Shown here piece by piece: positions 1-8,175 of a stretch of 64,000 nucleotides of DNA; the stretch's first letter is position 1, and each line of letters begins with the position of its first letter. Source of the DNA: Bacillus sp. EB106-08-02-XG196 (GTDB lineage Bacteria > Bacillota > Bacilli > Bacillales > Cytobacillaceae). The stretch covers positions 1-64,000 of the forward strand of contig NZ_JABWSY010000007.1 in NCBI RefSeq assembly GCF_013396335.1, read 5' to 3'. The notes beneath the pieces were generated by a model. That model worked only from the letters and a program-made list of their open reading frames with translations. It was not told the origin of the DNA and did no database searches. Position numbers and translations under genes: made by a program.

Positions 1-50
1 ATTATATCAAATTAACGCGGTGAATCATTAAAGTTTATGAAAAAATAAAA

Positions 51-75
51 GGCTGTCGAGAGTTTCTCGACAGCC
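51..75 (-). terminator. Rho-independent terminator of the GntR gene
   Basis: A perfect 10-bp inverted repeat (GGCTGTCGAG, 5-nt loop, CTCGACAGCC) is followed on the minus strand by a T-rich run (complement of 39-50). It lies just past the minus-strand stop at 119. A second hairpin (AAAGAGCTA, loop GAAT, TAGCTCTTT, 79-100) sits between it and the stop. Confidence 0.85.
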
Positions 76-118
76 TGGAAAGAGCTAGAATTAGCTCTTT
101 CTTTATTTGTTTAGTTTC

Positions 119-784
119 TTATCCCTTTTTAACAGATTCAATGTACGCCTTTCTAGCATTTTCAATATGAATTTTTGTAAGAAATTCTGCCATTTCTGTT
201 TCTTGATTCACAATGGCTTCCATAATTTTAATATGCTCTTCCATTGCCTGTTCTGCTCTTCCGGTTTTTTTATGGCCAAGCTTTGCAAATGCTTTTATAT
301 AATCCGACAATCCACTTAGAATCTCAAATAATTTAGTGTTCTTAGCAGAACTATATAATAAATGATTTATTTCAAAGTGGATATCTGCGTAATCCGATTC
401 TCTCTTATCCTGCAAGGCGGCTTCCACTTTTTTAATACATTCATTGAATTTACTTTTTGATACGTCATCTAACTTCTGAACAGCTAATTTTGCTGCCAAG
501 ACTTCAAGGGATGCAAGAATTGTAAATACCTCAATGATTTCTTTCTCAGAGATATCTGCAACAATTACACCTTTTCTAGGTACGGTTTTCACAAACCCTT
601 GTGATTCTAAACGAAATAATGCTTCACGAATAGGAGTCCGACTAATATTCAGTCTTTCTGCCAGCTCTCTTTCCACCAATCGATCGCCTGCTTTGAACTC
701 TCCTTCTAAAATAAGATCTTTAATGTGGATATAAACCCTCTCTCGAATCGAGATTAAATTATCCTCCGTCCAGTTACTTACCAT
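119..784 (-). CDS. GntR-family transcriptional regulator (FadR/FCD subfamily)
   Basis: This 221-residue protein is a DNA-binding regulator of the FadR subfamily. An N-terminal winged helix spans about residues 12-75, with the characteristic LAERLNISRTPIREALFRLE helix-turn-helix at 41-60. An all-helical FCD effector domain follows at about 85-210. FCD proteins usually bind a small organic acid or metal-linked ligand; the ligand here cannot be read from sequence. A strong ribosome binding site (AGGAAGAGGGAG) precedes the ATG. The gene is a single-gene unit closed by the terminator at 51-75. A perfect palindrome just downstream of its -10 box suggests autoregulation. No metabolic partner lies beside it inside the window; any target may lie left of the edge. 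Confidence 0.9.
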   Translation of the reverse strand: MVSNWTEDNLISIRERVYIHIKDLILEGEFKAGDRLVERELAERLNISRTPIREALFRLESQGFVKTVPRKGVIVADISEKEIIEVFTILASLEVLAAKLAVQKLDDVSKSKFNECIKKVEAALQDKRESDYADIHFEINHLLYSSAKNTKLFEILSGLSDYIKAFAKLGHKKTGRAEQAMEEHIKIMEAIVNQETEMAEFLTKIHIENARKAYIESVKKG

Positions 785-805
785 TTTGACTCCCTCTTCC
801 TACTC

Positions 806-827
806 GGTATTCTTTATACCAATTATA
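806..827 (-). promoter_or_regulatory. Promoter and probable operator of the GntR gene
   Basis: On the minus strand a perfect TATAAT (822-827) is followed at once by a perfect inverted repeat, GGTAT-AAAGA-ATACC (806-820), overlapping the expected transcription start. This position suits a repressor site. Autoregulation by the GntR protein is inferred. Confidence 0.6.
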
Positions 828-877
828 ACATTTTCTTGGAATTTTTCCCTAGCAGGAAGAATTTCAGATACACTTCT

Positions 878-1486
878 TTACGTTACTCGGTCATTTTGAA
901 GGTTCTTACCATCAAATGCAGCCTTGATGATAATCTCCGTTACTATTTCTGCAAGAATCTTAACGGTATACAAACGAGTGCTATTTAAAGATTGTACCGG
1001 TGAGAGTGGGTCTAGATAATTGACGATTGCCTTCAAATGATAATTACCCACACTTGGTAATACGTTATTTACTGCGTTTCCAGGGATAAAGGCTCCCTCT
1101 TTAATAAAAACGGAACCTATTTTCCCTTCATCCCCCAAACAAGCGTCAATGCCAAAAATAAAAGGTTCATCATATGTTTTATGGATATCCTTGATAATTT
1201 TCTTTATATTTAGTGCATGAACGGGCTGTTCTAGTGTTCCATAAACTGGAAAAGGAATATTCTTTTCCTTCAGCATTGTGCCCACCATTGGACCGAGTGA
1301 ATCGCCTGTGGACCGATCTGTTCCAACACATAAAAAGACTATTTCCTTAGAAGTTTGGCAAAGTACTTCCTTAAGAGTATTGGAAATTTTTTCAATTTCA
1401 GCTTCTTTCGTAGCTTTTCGTAGGGACATAATATTCGAACTTTCTATCCTGTCTTTATTTTTCCTTTTGAAAATATATGACCACAT
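878..1486 (-). CDS. yyaC: YyaC-family spore protein (germination-protease fold)
   Basis: This 202-residue protein matches the YyaC family, conserved in endospore formers and structurally related to the germination protease GPR. The diagnostic CVGTDRSTGDSLGP motif is at residues 53-66, followed by the FGIDACLG and LPSVGNYHLKAIVNYL-type segments. YyaC is made during sporulation in B. subtilis, but its exact substrate is not established. The N-terminal 20 residues (basic, poorly conserved) could be shorter if M20 is used. No partner gene is adjacent; the gene is monocistronic between two short intergenic regions. The presence of this family is a good sign that the host sporulates. Confidence 0.9.
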   Translation of the reverse strand: MWSYIFKRKNKDRIESSNIMSLRKATKEAEIEKISNTLKEVLCQTSKEIVFLCVGTDRSTGDSLGPMVGTMLKEKNIPFPVYGTLEQPVHALNIKKIIKDIHKTYDEPFIFGIDACLGDEGKIGSVFIKEGAFIPGNAVNNVLPSVGNYHLKAIVNYLDPLSPVQSLNSTRLYTVKILAEIVTEIIIKAAFDGKNLQNDRVT

Positions 1487-1617
1487 CTACATCCAACTCC
1501 TAAATTTTAGGATAGAGTGTCGATAAATACATTCTAAGGTAATTTTAGCTGAAAAATAAAAATATTTCATATGAAAAATATATTTTTTACTAAAGAATAA
1601 TTTATTTTCTGGATTAA

Positions 1618-1800
1618 TTAATATAATTGCCTAAAGTAATTTTTCAGTTCTTTTTCAGAAAGAATGATTTTCCCGTCTAATTTCATGGTTTGTAATACAA
1701 ATTCTTTAACACCGATAAACTCTGATTCTGCTATAAGAAAGAAAATAGTGCCTTTCTTGTGAATACCTCTGTAGTTTTTAATTAATTTGTATCTTTTCAT
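1618..1800 (-). CDS. Small basic hypothetical protein (60 aa)
   Basis: This is a 60-residue lysine-rich protein with no family I recognise. It begins MKRYKLIKNYRGIHKKG and has a hydrophobic beta-like middle and an amphipathic C-terminus (ELKNYFRQLY). The ATG at 1800 is chosen over an upstream TTG because a GAGGT ribosome binding site lies at the right distance before the ATG. The TTG codon overlaps that site. It is monocistronic, read away from the GreA-like gene. It could be a small secretion-independent regulatory protein; no function is claimed. Confidence 0.55.
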   Translation of the reverse strand: MKRYKLIKNYRGIHKKGTIFFLIAESEFIGVKEFVLQTMKLDGKIILSEKELKNYFRQLY

Positions 1801-2091
1801 TAAATACCTCAATCAGTTTGATTGTAGTTATTTTACAATCTGTCGTTGAATCATACAAGGGATAGAGGCTGTATTTCTCGTTTGATATCCTTTGATGTAA
1901 ATACCAAGTAACAAATGATTGGTATTCATGATATTTCCATGAATATATGTTAAAATAATACTAATATCTTCCATTCAGTAAAGGGGCTATAGTCCTCTCT
2001 ATTGTACAGAAACAGCTGTGCCAATATTACTGTTGGCCTATCTGCTTTCTTTTTTGGAAGGTTTCATTTTTTTATTTAGGAGGATTTTATA
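1801..2091 (+). promoter_or_regulatory. Long divergent intergenic region / structured 5' leader
   Basis: There is no gene here. The left part holds an inverted repeat (ATTCATG ... CATGAAT, about 1928-1945) next to AT-rich promoter-like sequence. The right part (about 1975-2075) can form short stems, for example around GGGGCTATAGTCCTC and CCAATATTACTGTTGG. It leads into a strong AGGAGG ribosome binding site at about 2079. I cannot match it to a known riboswitch class. Confidence 0.35.
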
Positions 2092-2160
2092 ATGAAAAAT
2101 TTAATGAAGTTTTGCAAAAGGTTAAATCCTAGCTTGGGGGTTATCTACTATGAACCATAG
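2092..2160 (+). CDS. 22-codon leader ORF overlapping the GreA-like start
   Basis: A short reading frame of 22 residues (MKNLMKFCKRLNPSLGVIYY, then EP) has a near-perfect ribosome binding site, TTAGGAGG, 7 nt before its ATG. Its stop lies 11 nt inside the next gene, which starts at 2150. The layout suggests a translated leader that couples translation to the downstream gene. It is too short for homology-based support. Confidence 0.45.
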   Translation: MKNLMKFCKRLNPSLGVIYYEP

Positions 2161-2617
2161 TGCATATCAAGGTAGAGACTACTTCATTCAACAGTTAGTT
2201 TATATTGATGAAAACATCAAGGAGCTAACGAACCTTTACCTCTCATCCACCCCTATACCTGACCGTTTAAAACACTTTTTTAATTTATATGTATTAGAAG
2301 TTGAGGACTTATTAAAAGTACATCAAAAAAATAATCATATTTCATTTTTCCCTAAGGTATTAATTGGGACAAAGGTTACGGTACTGTATAACGAGGATAA
2401 CGAAGCAGAGGATTATGTCATTTGTTACCCAGAACAATCGGATCCGGATACTGGTTATATTTCCTTCTTATCTCCAGTGGGCAGACAGCTTCTTTTTAAA
2501 AACATTGGTGAAAAGATTTCGTTAAAAATTCCAACCGGAGAACTTTCAGTAACGATTCAAGAAATTTCGTTTGTTGGCCACCTTTTAGATCAAGAAATAC
2601 GAACCAAAGAGGCTTAA
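2150..2617 (+). CDS. GreA/GreB C-terminal-domain protein
   Basis: This 155-residue protein carries a GreA/GreB C-terminal (FKBP-like) domain at about residues 70-150, recognisable from the pattern DYVICYPEQSDPDTGYISFLS-type strand, SPVGRQLLFKNIGE and KIPTGELSVTI. The N-terminal 60 residues are helical but shorter than the GreA coiled coil. It may therefore bind RNA polymerase without acting as a normal transcript cleavage factor, as for Rnk-like relatives. The start is preceded by GGGGG at a 9-nt distance and sits inside the 22-codon leader frame, so translational coupling is likely. A strong terminator follows. Confidence 0.8.
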   Translation: MNHSAYQGRDYFIQQLVYIDENIKELTNLYLSSTPIPDRLKHFFNLYVLEVEDLLKVHQKNNHISFFPKVLIGTKVTVLYNEDNEAEDYVICYPEQSDPDTGYISFLSPVGRQLLFKNIGEKISLKIPTGELSVTIQEISFVGHLLDQEIRTKEA

Positions 2618-2650
2618 AAAATCGAAAGCGCTTCCAAATCACTAAAAACA

Positions 2651-2687
2651 CAAACCTTCCACCTGTGCTAGGGGAAGGTTTGTTTTT
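2651..2687 (+). terminator. Terminator after the GreA-like gene
   Basis: The stem CAAACCTTCC (2651-2660) pairs with GGAAGGTTTG (2673-2682) and is followed by TTTTTAT. An A-rich run on the left lets it work for the convergent DUF2935 gene as well. Confidence 0.85.
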
Positions 2688-2695
2688 ATCGTTTG

Positions 2696-3487
2696 TTAAG
2701 CTTTAGTCAGACTAGCCTCAAACATATCAATGATTTCTAGGAATCTCGAAGCTTCCCTAAATGTATGGTCAGCTAAGAGCGGGTGAATGTTGCTCTTAAT
2801 CCGACATTCTTCTATTAAGTCTCTTGCTGTTTTCTTGAAATCCCTTAATGAAGCAACAGATACTTTATTTTGGTTTAAAAATTGACTCAGTAATGGTTGG
2901 GTTTCAGATTGTGGCCGCATATAATCTAAATCAACTGCTTGGAACAACAATTTATCAAAATCATTACTAAACTCTCTCGCCTGCTCCACTAACTTTCTTT
3001 CAGAAGGATCTAAAAGGTGCCCGATAAACTTTGCATGGTCTGCCATAATCTTTAAGAAAAATACATTTTCTTCAATAATTGAATCAGGTGTCGGGGCTAA
3101 TATACCTTCATTTAATTCTTTTAACCGATTCGCAAAATATGCCGCTTCTCTGCTAATATGGTCAATTAATAAAGGAAAATTGTTATGCCTGATTTGACAG
3201 CGAAGTGTTAAATCTAATATCTTCCTTTTATAGCCGTAAATTGATGCCGCGGCTTGATAAACCTCGGTATTAAAAGCTTGAACTTGACGTAAATCCGAAT
3301 TGACCGTAAATCTAGAGAGCTTCTCCTCAATTCTTTCGAATAAGGCCATAAATTGCTGGGCTTCTTCAATTAATTGCTTCTGTTCATAGGTAAATCCAAG
3401 ACTTAAAAATAAAGAATGTTCCTTCATAATCCTAGACCAAAATTTGATTTCGTCTAATGATCTAGCAACAATCGGATTTGCTGCCAT
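2696..3487 (-). CDS. DUF2935 protein, duplicated helical (hemerythrin-like) bundle
   Basis: This 263-residue protein belongs to the DUF2935 family of Bacillus and Clostridium, an all-helical fold. The sequence is an internal duplication: residues 12-122 and 139-253 can be aligned. IMKEHSLFL (20-28) matches IMADHAKFI (147-155), and LLIDHISREAAYF (106-118) matches LLADHTFREASRF (237-249). The conserved acidic-His pairs (E23-H24, D150-H151) and D-H-x3-E sets (D109/H110/E114, D240/H241/E245) look like a metal site; metal binding is inferred. It is monocistronic, and its function is unknown. Confidence 0.85.
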   Translation of the reverse strand: MAANPIVARSLDEIKFWSRIMKEHSLFLSLGFTYEQKQLIEEAQQFMALFERIEEKLSRFTVNSDLRQVQAFNTEVYQAAASIYGYKRKILDLTLRCQIRHNNFPLLIDHISREAAYFANRLKELNEGILAPTPDSIIEENVFFLKIMADHAKFIGHLLDPSERKLVEQAREFSNDFDKLLFQAVDLDYMRPQSETQPLLSQFLNQNKVSVASLRDFKKTARDLIEECRIKSNIHPLLADHTFREASRFLEIIDMFEASLTKA

Positions 3488-3606
3488 TTTGTCCCTCCTC
3501 TTAAATACACTTCCTTCCCATATATATGAAATGAATGTTAGTCCTTATTCCCTAAGATCCCAACGGTAAAATTTTCCTTATGTTTATCCCTAATCAATCT
3601 GGCAAA

Positions 3607-3635
3607 TAAAAAAGCTAAGGCAAGAAACCCTAGCT
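3607..3635 (-). terminator. Terminator after the GH3 gene
   Basis: On the minus strand AGCTAGGG, a 7-nt loop and CCTTAGCT (one G-T wobble) are followed by TTTTTT. It lies 19 nt past the GH3 stop. Confidence 0.75.
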
Positions 3636-3653
3636 AGATTTTTTCCATTAATA

Positions 3654-5780
3654 TTATTTATATGTTAAGCCATGACCAAGTTTATAAACATTACCATCAC
3701 TGTCTTTATAAGCATAGGAAAGTCCTTCAGGCATAAATTTGTCCTTGTCATAGCCAGGTACATCATTTGGCGACACACAATCACCATTTTCATCGACAGC
3801 AATGACCTCTTCACTTGCTGGCAATGATAGTGGTAATACGCCCACTGGTTTGAATTGGCCAGCGATAACCTCAAATTGTGGCTTAAAGAAGGTATCATAA
3901 CCCGCAATTAATGCATCTGCTAACGGTTCTGCATTTCCAACAATCCATGGCAATGTAACATTCACACTAATCACCACTTTACCGCCACTATTATGAAGGC
4001 TATCACACACTTCTTTTAGATGTTCGATTCCACTCAAAGTTGTTTCTTGATACTCACTACCATCTAAAGCTTTAATGGTTTTATCCTCGCATAATTCAAG
4101 TTCTAAAAGTCCAGGTGTTGCATTGAAATAGGATCCGGATTTTGGCTGCAAGAATAATATAGCTACATCTGCTTCATCATGGTTCTCCGTTAAAGTAAAG
4201 GTTCCAAGTTCTTGACATTCTTTCCTTGCTTGTTCTGTATAAGTAGCTGCAAGTTTTTGATCCTTATGGAAAACTTCTACATAAACCTTCTTATTATTCA
4301 GCTTTTCAGCACTTAAAGGCAATGTCTCATTTGAATTTTTAAGAACGGTTACAGATTTTTTATGCGCTGCATAAGCTGCTTCCCAGTGCTTTGGATTACT
4401 AACAACTTCAGTGGCTTGGTCAGGATATACATAAGTACGATCATCAAATATTCCTAATATAAACATTTCAGTAAGTAGTCGTACATTCGCTTCATTAATA
4501 CGCTTTTCACTAATCCAACCTTTTTCAATTGCAATTTTCAGGTTTTCAATATCATTGGTATCTGCAACAAGATCTGTTCCGGCATTGATTGCTTTTGCAA
4601 AACGCTCCGCTTCACTCTTATCTTCAACGCCCCAGCTCATTTTATTTGTGATGCCACTATCACTATTGATATAGCCTTTAAACCCTAGTCCTTCTCGAAG
4701 AATACGTTGTAAGAAATAATGATTAAACGTAAAGCCGACCTCTTCGAATGGAATGTCTTCAGCTTCGAATTCTTGTACCACACTCTTACTTATACTTGGT
4801 ATTGAATAATATGGCATTATGGAGGAAGTTCCATGTTCGACCGCTGCTCTAAATGGCGGTAAATGATATTTATCTAAACTTCCTGGAGTTGGGTACAGAT
4901 TCCACTTTCCTTCAGCATAGTGAGGGTCAAATCCATTTTCCCTTGCACCACCGCCAGGGAAATGCTTCGTTGTCATGGCAATACTGTGTTTCCCTAATTC
5001 TTTTCCTTGGAATCCGTCTATGATACGGCCAATTGCATCTGATATAAACTCGGGATCTTCCCCAAATGTACCATATGTCCGCTGCCATCTTGGATCTGTA
5101 GCAGTATCGGCCATATACATGTAACCTTTTCTAATTCCAACGGCATCCCACTCATCGTGTGCAATTTGAGCAAATTCGCTAATAAGAGATGCATCCCCGC
5201 CATTTTTGATATCACCTTTCGCTGCAGCAGCAAGCCCTAACGTTCCTGGCCATGTTGAAAAAATCCCAACTGCATCATTCATACCAAAGATGGATTCACC
5301 ATTTTCATTTCGTGAATTGGATGTGATTAAGCAAGGAATACCAAGACGAGTTCCCTCAGCAACTTCATTCATTTTATTAATCCATTCTGCCATTTGTGCT
5401 GGACTATGATTGTCTCTATGAATAAAGTGACGTAAATGCATATTTTCAATCGTATGTGTCGTTCCATATATTTTGGAAACGGCAAAGATATTTTCACCTT
5501 TTTCAACGATTGCCTCATCAAGCACACCATCATGACTTGTCTTACTCTTATCTTCTTGAGATAAACCCATTTTACGAGTATTAATCAGCATCATACCGAT
5601 CTTTTCATCAATATTCATCAATGAGACCAGGTTCTCCGCCCGTTCTTTCGGACTTAAACGCCAATCTTTATAAGGTTCTAATTTCCCACTATTATTCAAA
5701 TCCTTAAATTTTAACCCATCAACTTCAATGATTTTTTTGACCCTGACTTCTAATTCAGGTTGTTTGTGGTTCTTTTCCAC
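3654..5780 (-). CDS. Glycoside hydrolase family 3 protein (cytoplasmic beta-glycosidase)
   Basis: This 708-residue enzyme has the GH3 two-domain layout: a TIM-barrel domain (about 45-450) and an alpha/beta sandwich (about 475-690). Motifs seen are TYGTFGEDPEF (235-245), the KHFPGGG substrate loop (272-278) and the nucleophile segment GYINSDSG, in which D374 is the expected nucleophile. There is no signal peptide, so it acts on imported oligosaccharides or glycosides. It is divergently transcribed from an AraC/cupin regulator at 5972, which probably controls it. No transporter lies beside it, so the sugar cannot be named. The C-terminal fibronectin-like domain of many GH3 enzymes is missing. 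Confidence 0.9.
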   Translation of the reverse strand: MEKNHKQPELEVRVKKIIEVDGLKFKDLNNSGKLEPYKDWRLSPKERAENLVSLMNIDEKIGMMLINTRKMGLSQEDKSKTSHDGVLDEAIVEKGENIFAVSKIYGTTHTIENMHLRHFIHRDNHSPAQMAEWINKMNEVAEGTRLGIPCLITSNSRNENGESIFGMNDAVGIFSTWPGTLGLAAAAKGDIKNGGDASLISEFAQIAHDEWDAVGIRKGYMYMADTATDPRWQRTYGTFGEDPEFISDAIGRIIDGFQGKELGKHSIAMTTKHFPGGGARENGFDPHYAEGKWNLYPTPGSLDKYHLPPFRAAVEHGTSSIMPYYSIPSISKSVVQEFEAEDIPFEEVGFTFNHYFLQRILREGLGFKGYINSDSGITNKMSWGVEDKSEAERFAKAINAGTDLVADTNDIENLKIAIEKGWISEKRINEANVRLLTEMFILGIFDDRTYVYPDQATEVVSNPKHWEAAYAAHKKSVTVLKNSNETLPLSAEKLNNKKVYVEVFHKDQKLAATYTEQARKECQELGTFTLTENHDEADVAILFLQPKSGSYFNATPGLLELELCEDKTIKALDGSEYQETTLSGIEHLKEVCDSLHNSGGKVVISVNVTLPWIVGNAEPLADALIAGYDTFFKPQFEVIAGQFKPVGVLPLSLPASEEVIAVDENGDCVSPNDVPGYDKDKFMPEGLSYAYKDSDGNVYKLGHGLTYK

Positions 5781-5971
5781 ATTAACGCCTCCTAAAATGG
5801 ATCCATGACTATTGATTCAACAAAAAATACCCTTTTAATAGGGTGCTCAATTTTGGAATTATCATTATATCAATTACCTTAACAATGTTATAATAACAAC
5901 AAAAAATGATAAATAAATATCATTTATTGCTAAAAACATTGTAATTGTTGCTATTAGAGAGGGCGACCTAA
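5781..5971. promoter_or_regulatory. Divergent GH3/AraC promoter region
   Basis: This 191-bp region serves both genes. It contains two perfect palindromes: GTTAT-A-ATAAC (5887-5897) and AATGATA-N6-TATCATT (5905-5924). It also has the related direct pair AACAATGTTAT and ACATTGTAATTGTTG flanking them. These are plausible binding sites for the AraC regulator. Confidence 0.5.
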
Positions 5972-6880
5972 ATGAAGCAGTCGATACATATCCCAGTAGT
6001 CAATCAGGCTTTTGAAATTTATAACTTTAGTCAAAAAAATCAATCCTATGATTTACTCAAAAAATATAACGAATCCGCAGAAAGATTTTATCAATTGGAT
6101 CCTTTATTTCGCTTACACACTCACGATTGTTTGGAGATTCTGGTATTTTTAGGAGGAGATTGTGACTTTTTTTGTGAAGGAAAGACCTACACCCTTAGGA
6201 GAGGAGATATAGTAGTGGTGCCTCCTAATGCGGTTCATCAAGCAATCGTTAAGAATATCGATCACTATGAACGTATCATCATAAACATTAGTAATCGGTT
6301 AATGGCAGATTTTGAAACAGTTTCACCAGCTATGAATGAGAATATTGTTTTTCAAAAGACCCAAGGTTCTTATGTGCTACATCTGAATGAACCGAATTTT
6401 CAAGATATCATATCTTTACTCCATGAAATAACTCATAGAATAAAAAATGGTGAAGAAAAAGTTTCCTTCACCTTACAATATCTATTATTTCAAGTGCTTC
6501 AAGTCATATTTAATCCTGCAAGCAGGTTGCCAAACCTTAGTGACAAGGAAGAGCACAATGAAAGGTTACTGTCGATACTAGATTTCATTGAAGGACATTT
6601 AACAGAGCCAGATCTAAGTTTAGACAAGGTATCGAGCTATTTTCATTTAAATAAATACTATTTTTCTCATTATTTTAAAAAACACATGAACCTGCCCTTT
6701 TACCGGTATGTATCATTAAAACGGTTATCATTTGCGGTAACGATGATCAAACAAAAGCAGATCCCAATAGAGAAAATTGCTTTAAAATGCGGTTTTCCTG
6801 ATTATTCAAGTTTTTACAGACTCTTCAAGAAAGAATACAATCTTTCTCCTAAGAATTTGCAAAAGGAATATAAAAATTAG
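5972..6880 (+). CDS. AraC-family regulator with N-terminal cupin sensor
   Basis: This 302-residue protein has a cupin sensor domain (about residues 40-130, with RLHTHDCLEIL at 47-57 and GDIVVVPPNAVHQ at 78-90). A double helix-turn-helix AraC domain (about 197-300) includes the KIALKCGFPDYSSFYRLFKK block. AraC-cupin proteins typically sense a sugar and activate a neighbouring glycosidase operon; here the divergent GH3 gene is the natural target. The ribosome binding site AGAGAGGG supports the ATG. The gene ends against an inverted repeat facing a convergent gene. Confidence 0.9.
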   Translation: MKQSIHIPVVNQAFEIYNFSQKNQSYDLLKKYNESAERFYQLDPLFRLHTHDCLEILVFLGGDCDFFCEGKTYTLRRGDIVVVPPNAVHQAIVKNIDHYERIIINISNRLMADFETVSPAMNENIVFQKTQGSYVLHLNEPNFQDIISLLHEITHRIKNGEEKVSFTLQYLLFQVLQVIFNPASRLPNLSDKEEHNERLLSILDFIEGHLTEPDLSLDKVSSYFHLNKYYFSHYFKKHMNLPFYRYVSLKRLSFAVTMIKQKQIPIEKIALKCGFPDYSSFYRLFKKEYNLSPKNLQKEYKN

Positions 6881-6886
6881 GAATAC

Positions 6887-6932
6887 GTCAATCCCCCATT
6901 GCGTTTACGCAGTCATTCACTGGGGGACTGAC
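6887..6932. repeat. Long inverted repeat between convergent genes
   Basis: GTCAATCCCCCA (6887-6898) pairs with TGGGGGACTGAC (6921-6932), 11 of 12 positions. The 22-nt loop holds its own small palindrome, GCGTTTACGC (6901-6910). There is no T-run, so it is not a standard terminator. It lies between convergent stops at 6880 and 6941 and resembles the GGGGACTGAC-type dispersed elements I recall from Bacillus genomes. Confidence 0.6.
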
Positions 6933-6940
6933 CCGCTGCA

Positions 6941-8101
6941 TTAGTGTATTTCTGATTCTAATCTGAATCCTTCAACGATCACATCATCTTCGATTTCCAA
7001 CAGTAAGCACCGTTTTCCTTGGAACATAATATATTTTACATGTTTCAAATCCATCGGGCTAAGGGATAAATTTGCAACCTTTGTTTCAATTTTTATCGAT
7101 TTAGGAACTAAGTTGTTCGCTTTTAGCTCATGTTTTTCATCATCTACGACCGCTTTAAATGCATGTTCCACTTTAGCAGTATCTACATTTTCAACGCCGC
7201 TGACTGTTAAAATCCGTTCGATATCCCGAGAATCCAACATAGGTGCTTCACTTTCTTCATTTTCTTTATTCTCCTGGACCACCCTGTCTATTTCCTCATA
7301 GACGTTAGAAATAACCTGGGAATCTACTGAATCTCCGATTACTTTATTCAAAATTAATTCAAAGCTATCCTTTTCTTCCAAAGCGGTAATGATTTCTTCG
7401 CAATTAAGTACCTGTTCGATAAATGTCTCATCTGGTTGATTCGCTTTTCCTGCACAATAAAGGATATGGTTCACATCTGCCGCATTGTCATTAAAGGCAG
7501 GGAACAAAAATCCTGACAATGGCTGTGCTAAATTAATAATCGGATCAAAGGCGTTATTTGATCTAAATTCTCTTTCAATATAATCAAAAACTAACGCTTT
7601 TTTCGGCTGATCGGTTTTATTAAGGCTGCAAAGGATAAACTGGTTGGAATAAACCTCGTCATCTCCGCCTTCTCCGGATTCTGGATCCCGTTTTTTTGTC
7701 GCTTTTCGATATTCACCTCGGATAAATGTCACCACGGTATCAAATTCATAAACCGTATGCGCAAACATTTTCCCAACGATTTGTTGCATATTTTCTATCC
7801 AATCATCGGTTGTATCACTTTGCAATCCATCAAAGAGGATCATTTGGGTACTATCTTCTACATCCCGATGAAATTTCAGCTCAAATAGCTTGGCATCGAG
7901 AGCCCCTGTCAAAACCTTTTTGAAATTCATTAAAAATAATTCTTGTGACTCCTGATCTACCATTTCAAATGGTGAAATGACGGAGTGGTAAATCTCACCT
8001 GACTCTTTCTGAACATAAACATTTAAGATTTCTCGAATTTTCATTAGATCATTGTTTAATTTAAACTGCTTTCGGATATTAGCTATATCTTTTGCATTCA
8101 T
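6941..8101 (-). CDS. DUF4317 domain protein
   Basis: This 386-residue acidic soluble protein is recognised as DUF4317, a Firmicutes family starting with a conserved NAKDIANIRKQFKLNND-like segment (residues 2-18). It has no signal peptide and no membrane segment. A charged, probably flexible stretch lies near the middle. Its function is unknown. The ATG at 8101 is preferred because GGGAG lies at a proper distance before it, whereas the ATG at 8116 has no spaced ribosome binding site. It is co-oriented with the MFS gene 74 nt upstream and could be read through from it. Confidence 0.8.
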   Translation of the reverse strand: MNAKDIANIRKQFKLNNDLMKIREILNVYVQKESGEIYHSVISPFEMVDQESQELFLMNFKKVLTGALDAKLFELKFHRDVEDSTQMILFDGLQSDTTDDWIENMQQIVGKMFAHTVYEFDTVVTFIRGEYRKATKKRDPESGEGGDDEVYSNQFILCSLNKTDQPKKALVFDYIEREFRSNNAFDPIINLAQPLSGFLFPAFNDNAADVNHILYCAGKANQPDETFIEQVLNCEEIITALEEKDSFELILNKVIGDSVDSQVISNVYEEIDRVVQENKENEESEAPMLDSRDIERILTVSGVENVDTAKVEHAFKAVVDDEKHELKANNLVPKSIKIETKVANLSLSPMDLKHVKYIMFQGKRCLLLEIEDDVIVEGFRLESEIH

Positions 8102-8175
8102 TTTCTCAACTCCCATCCCTGATTATACTGTTCAAAAAGAAAAATAGGAATACTTGACAATTTCTACACTTAAAA

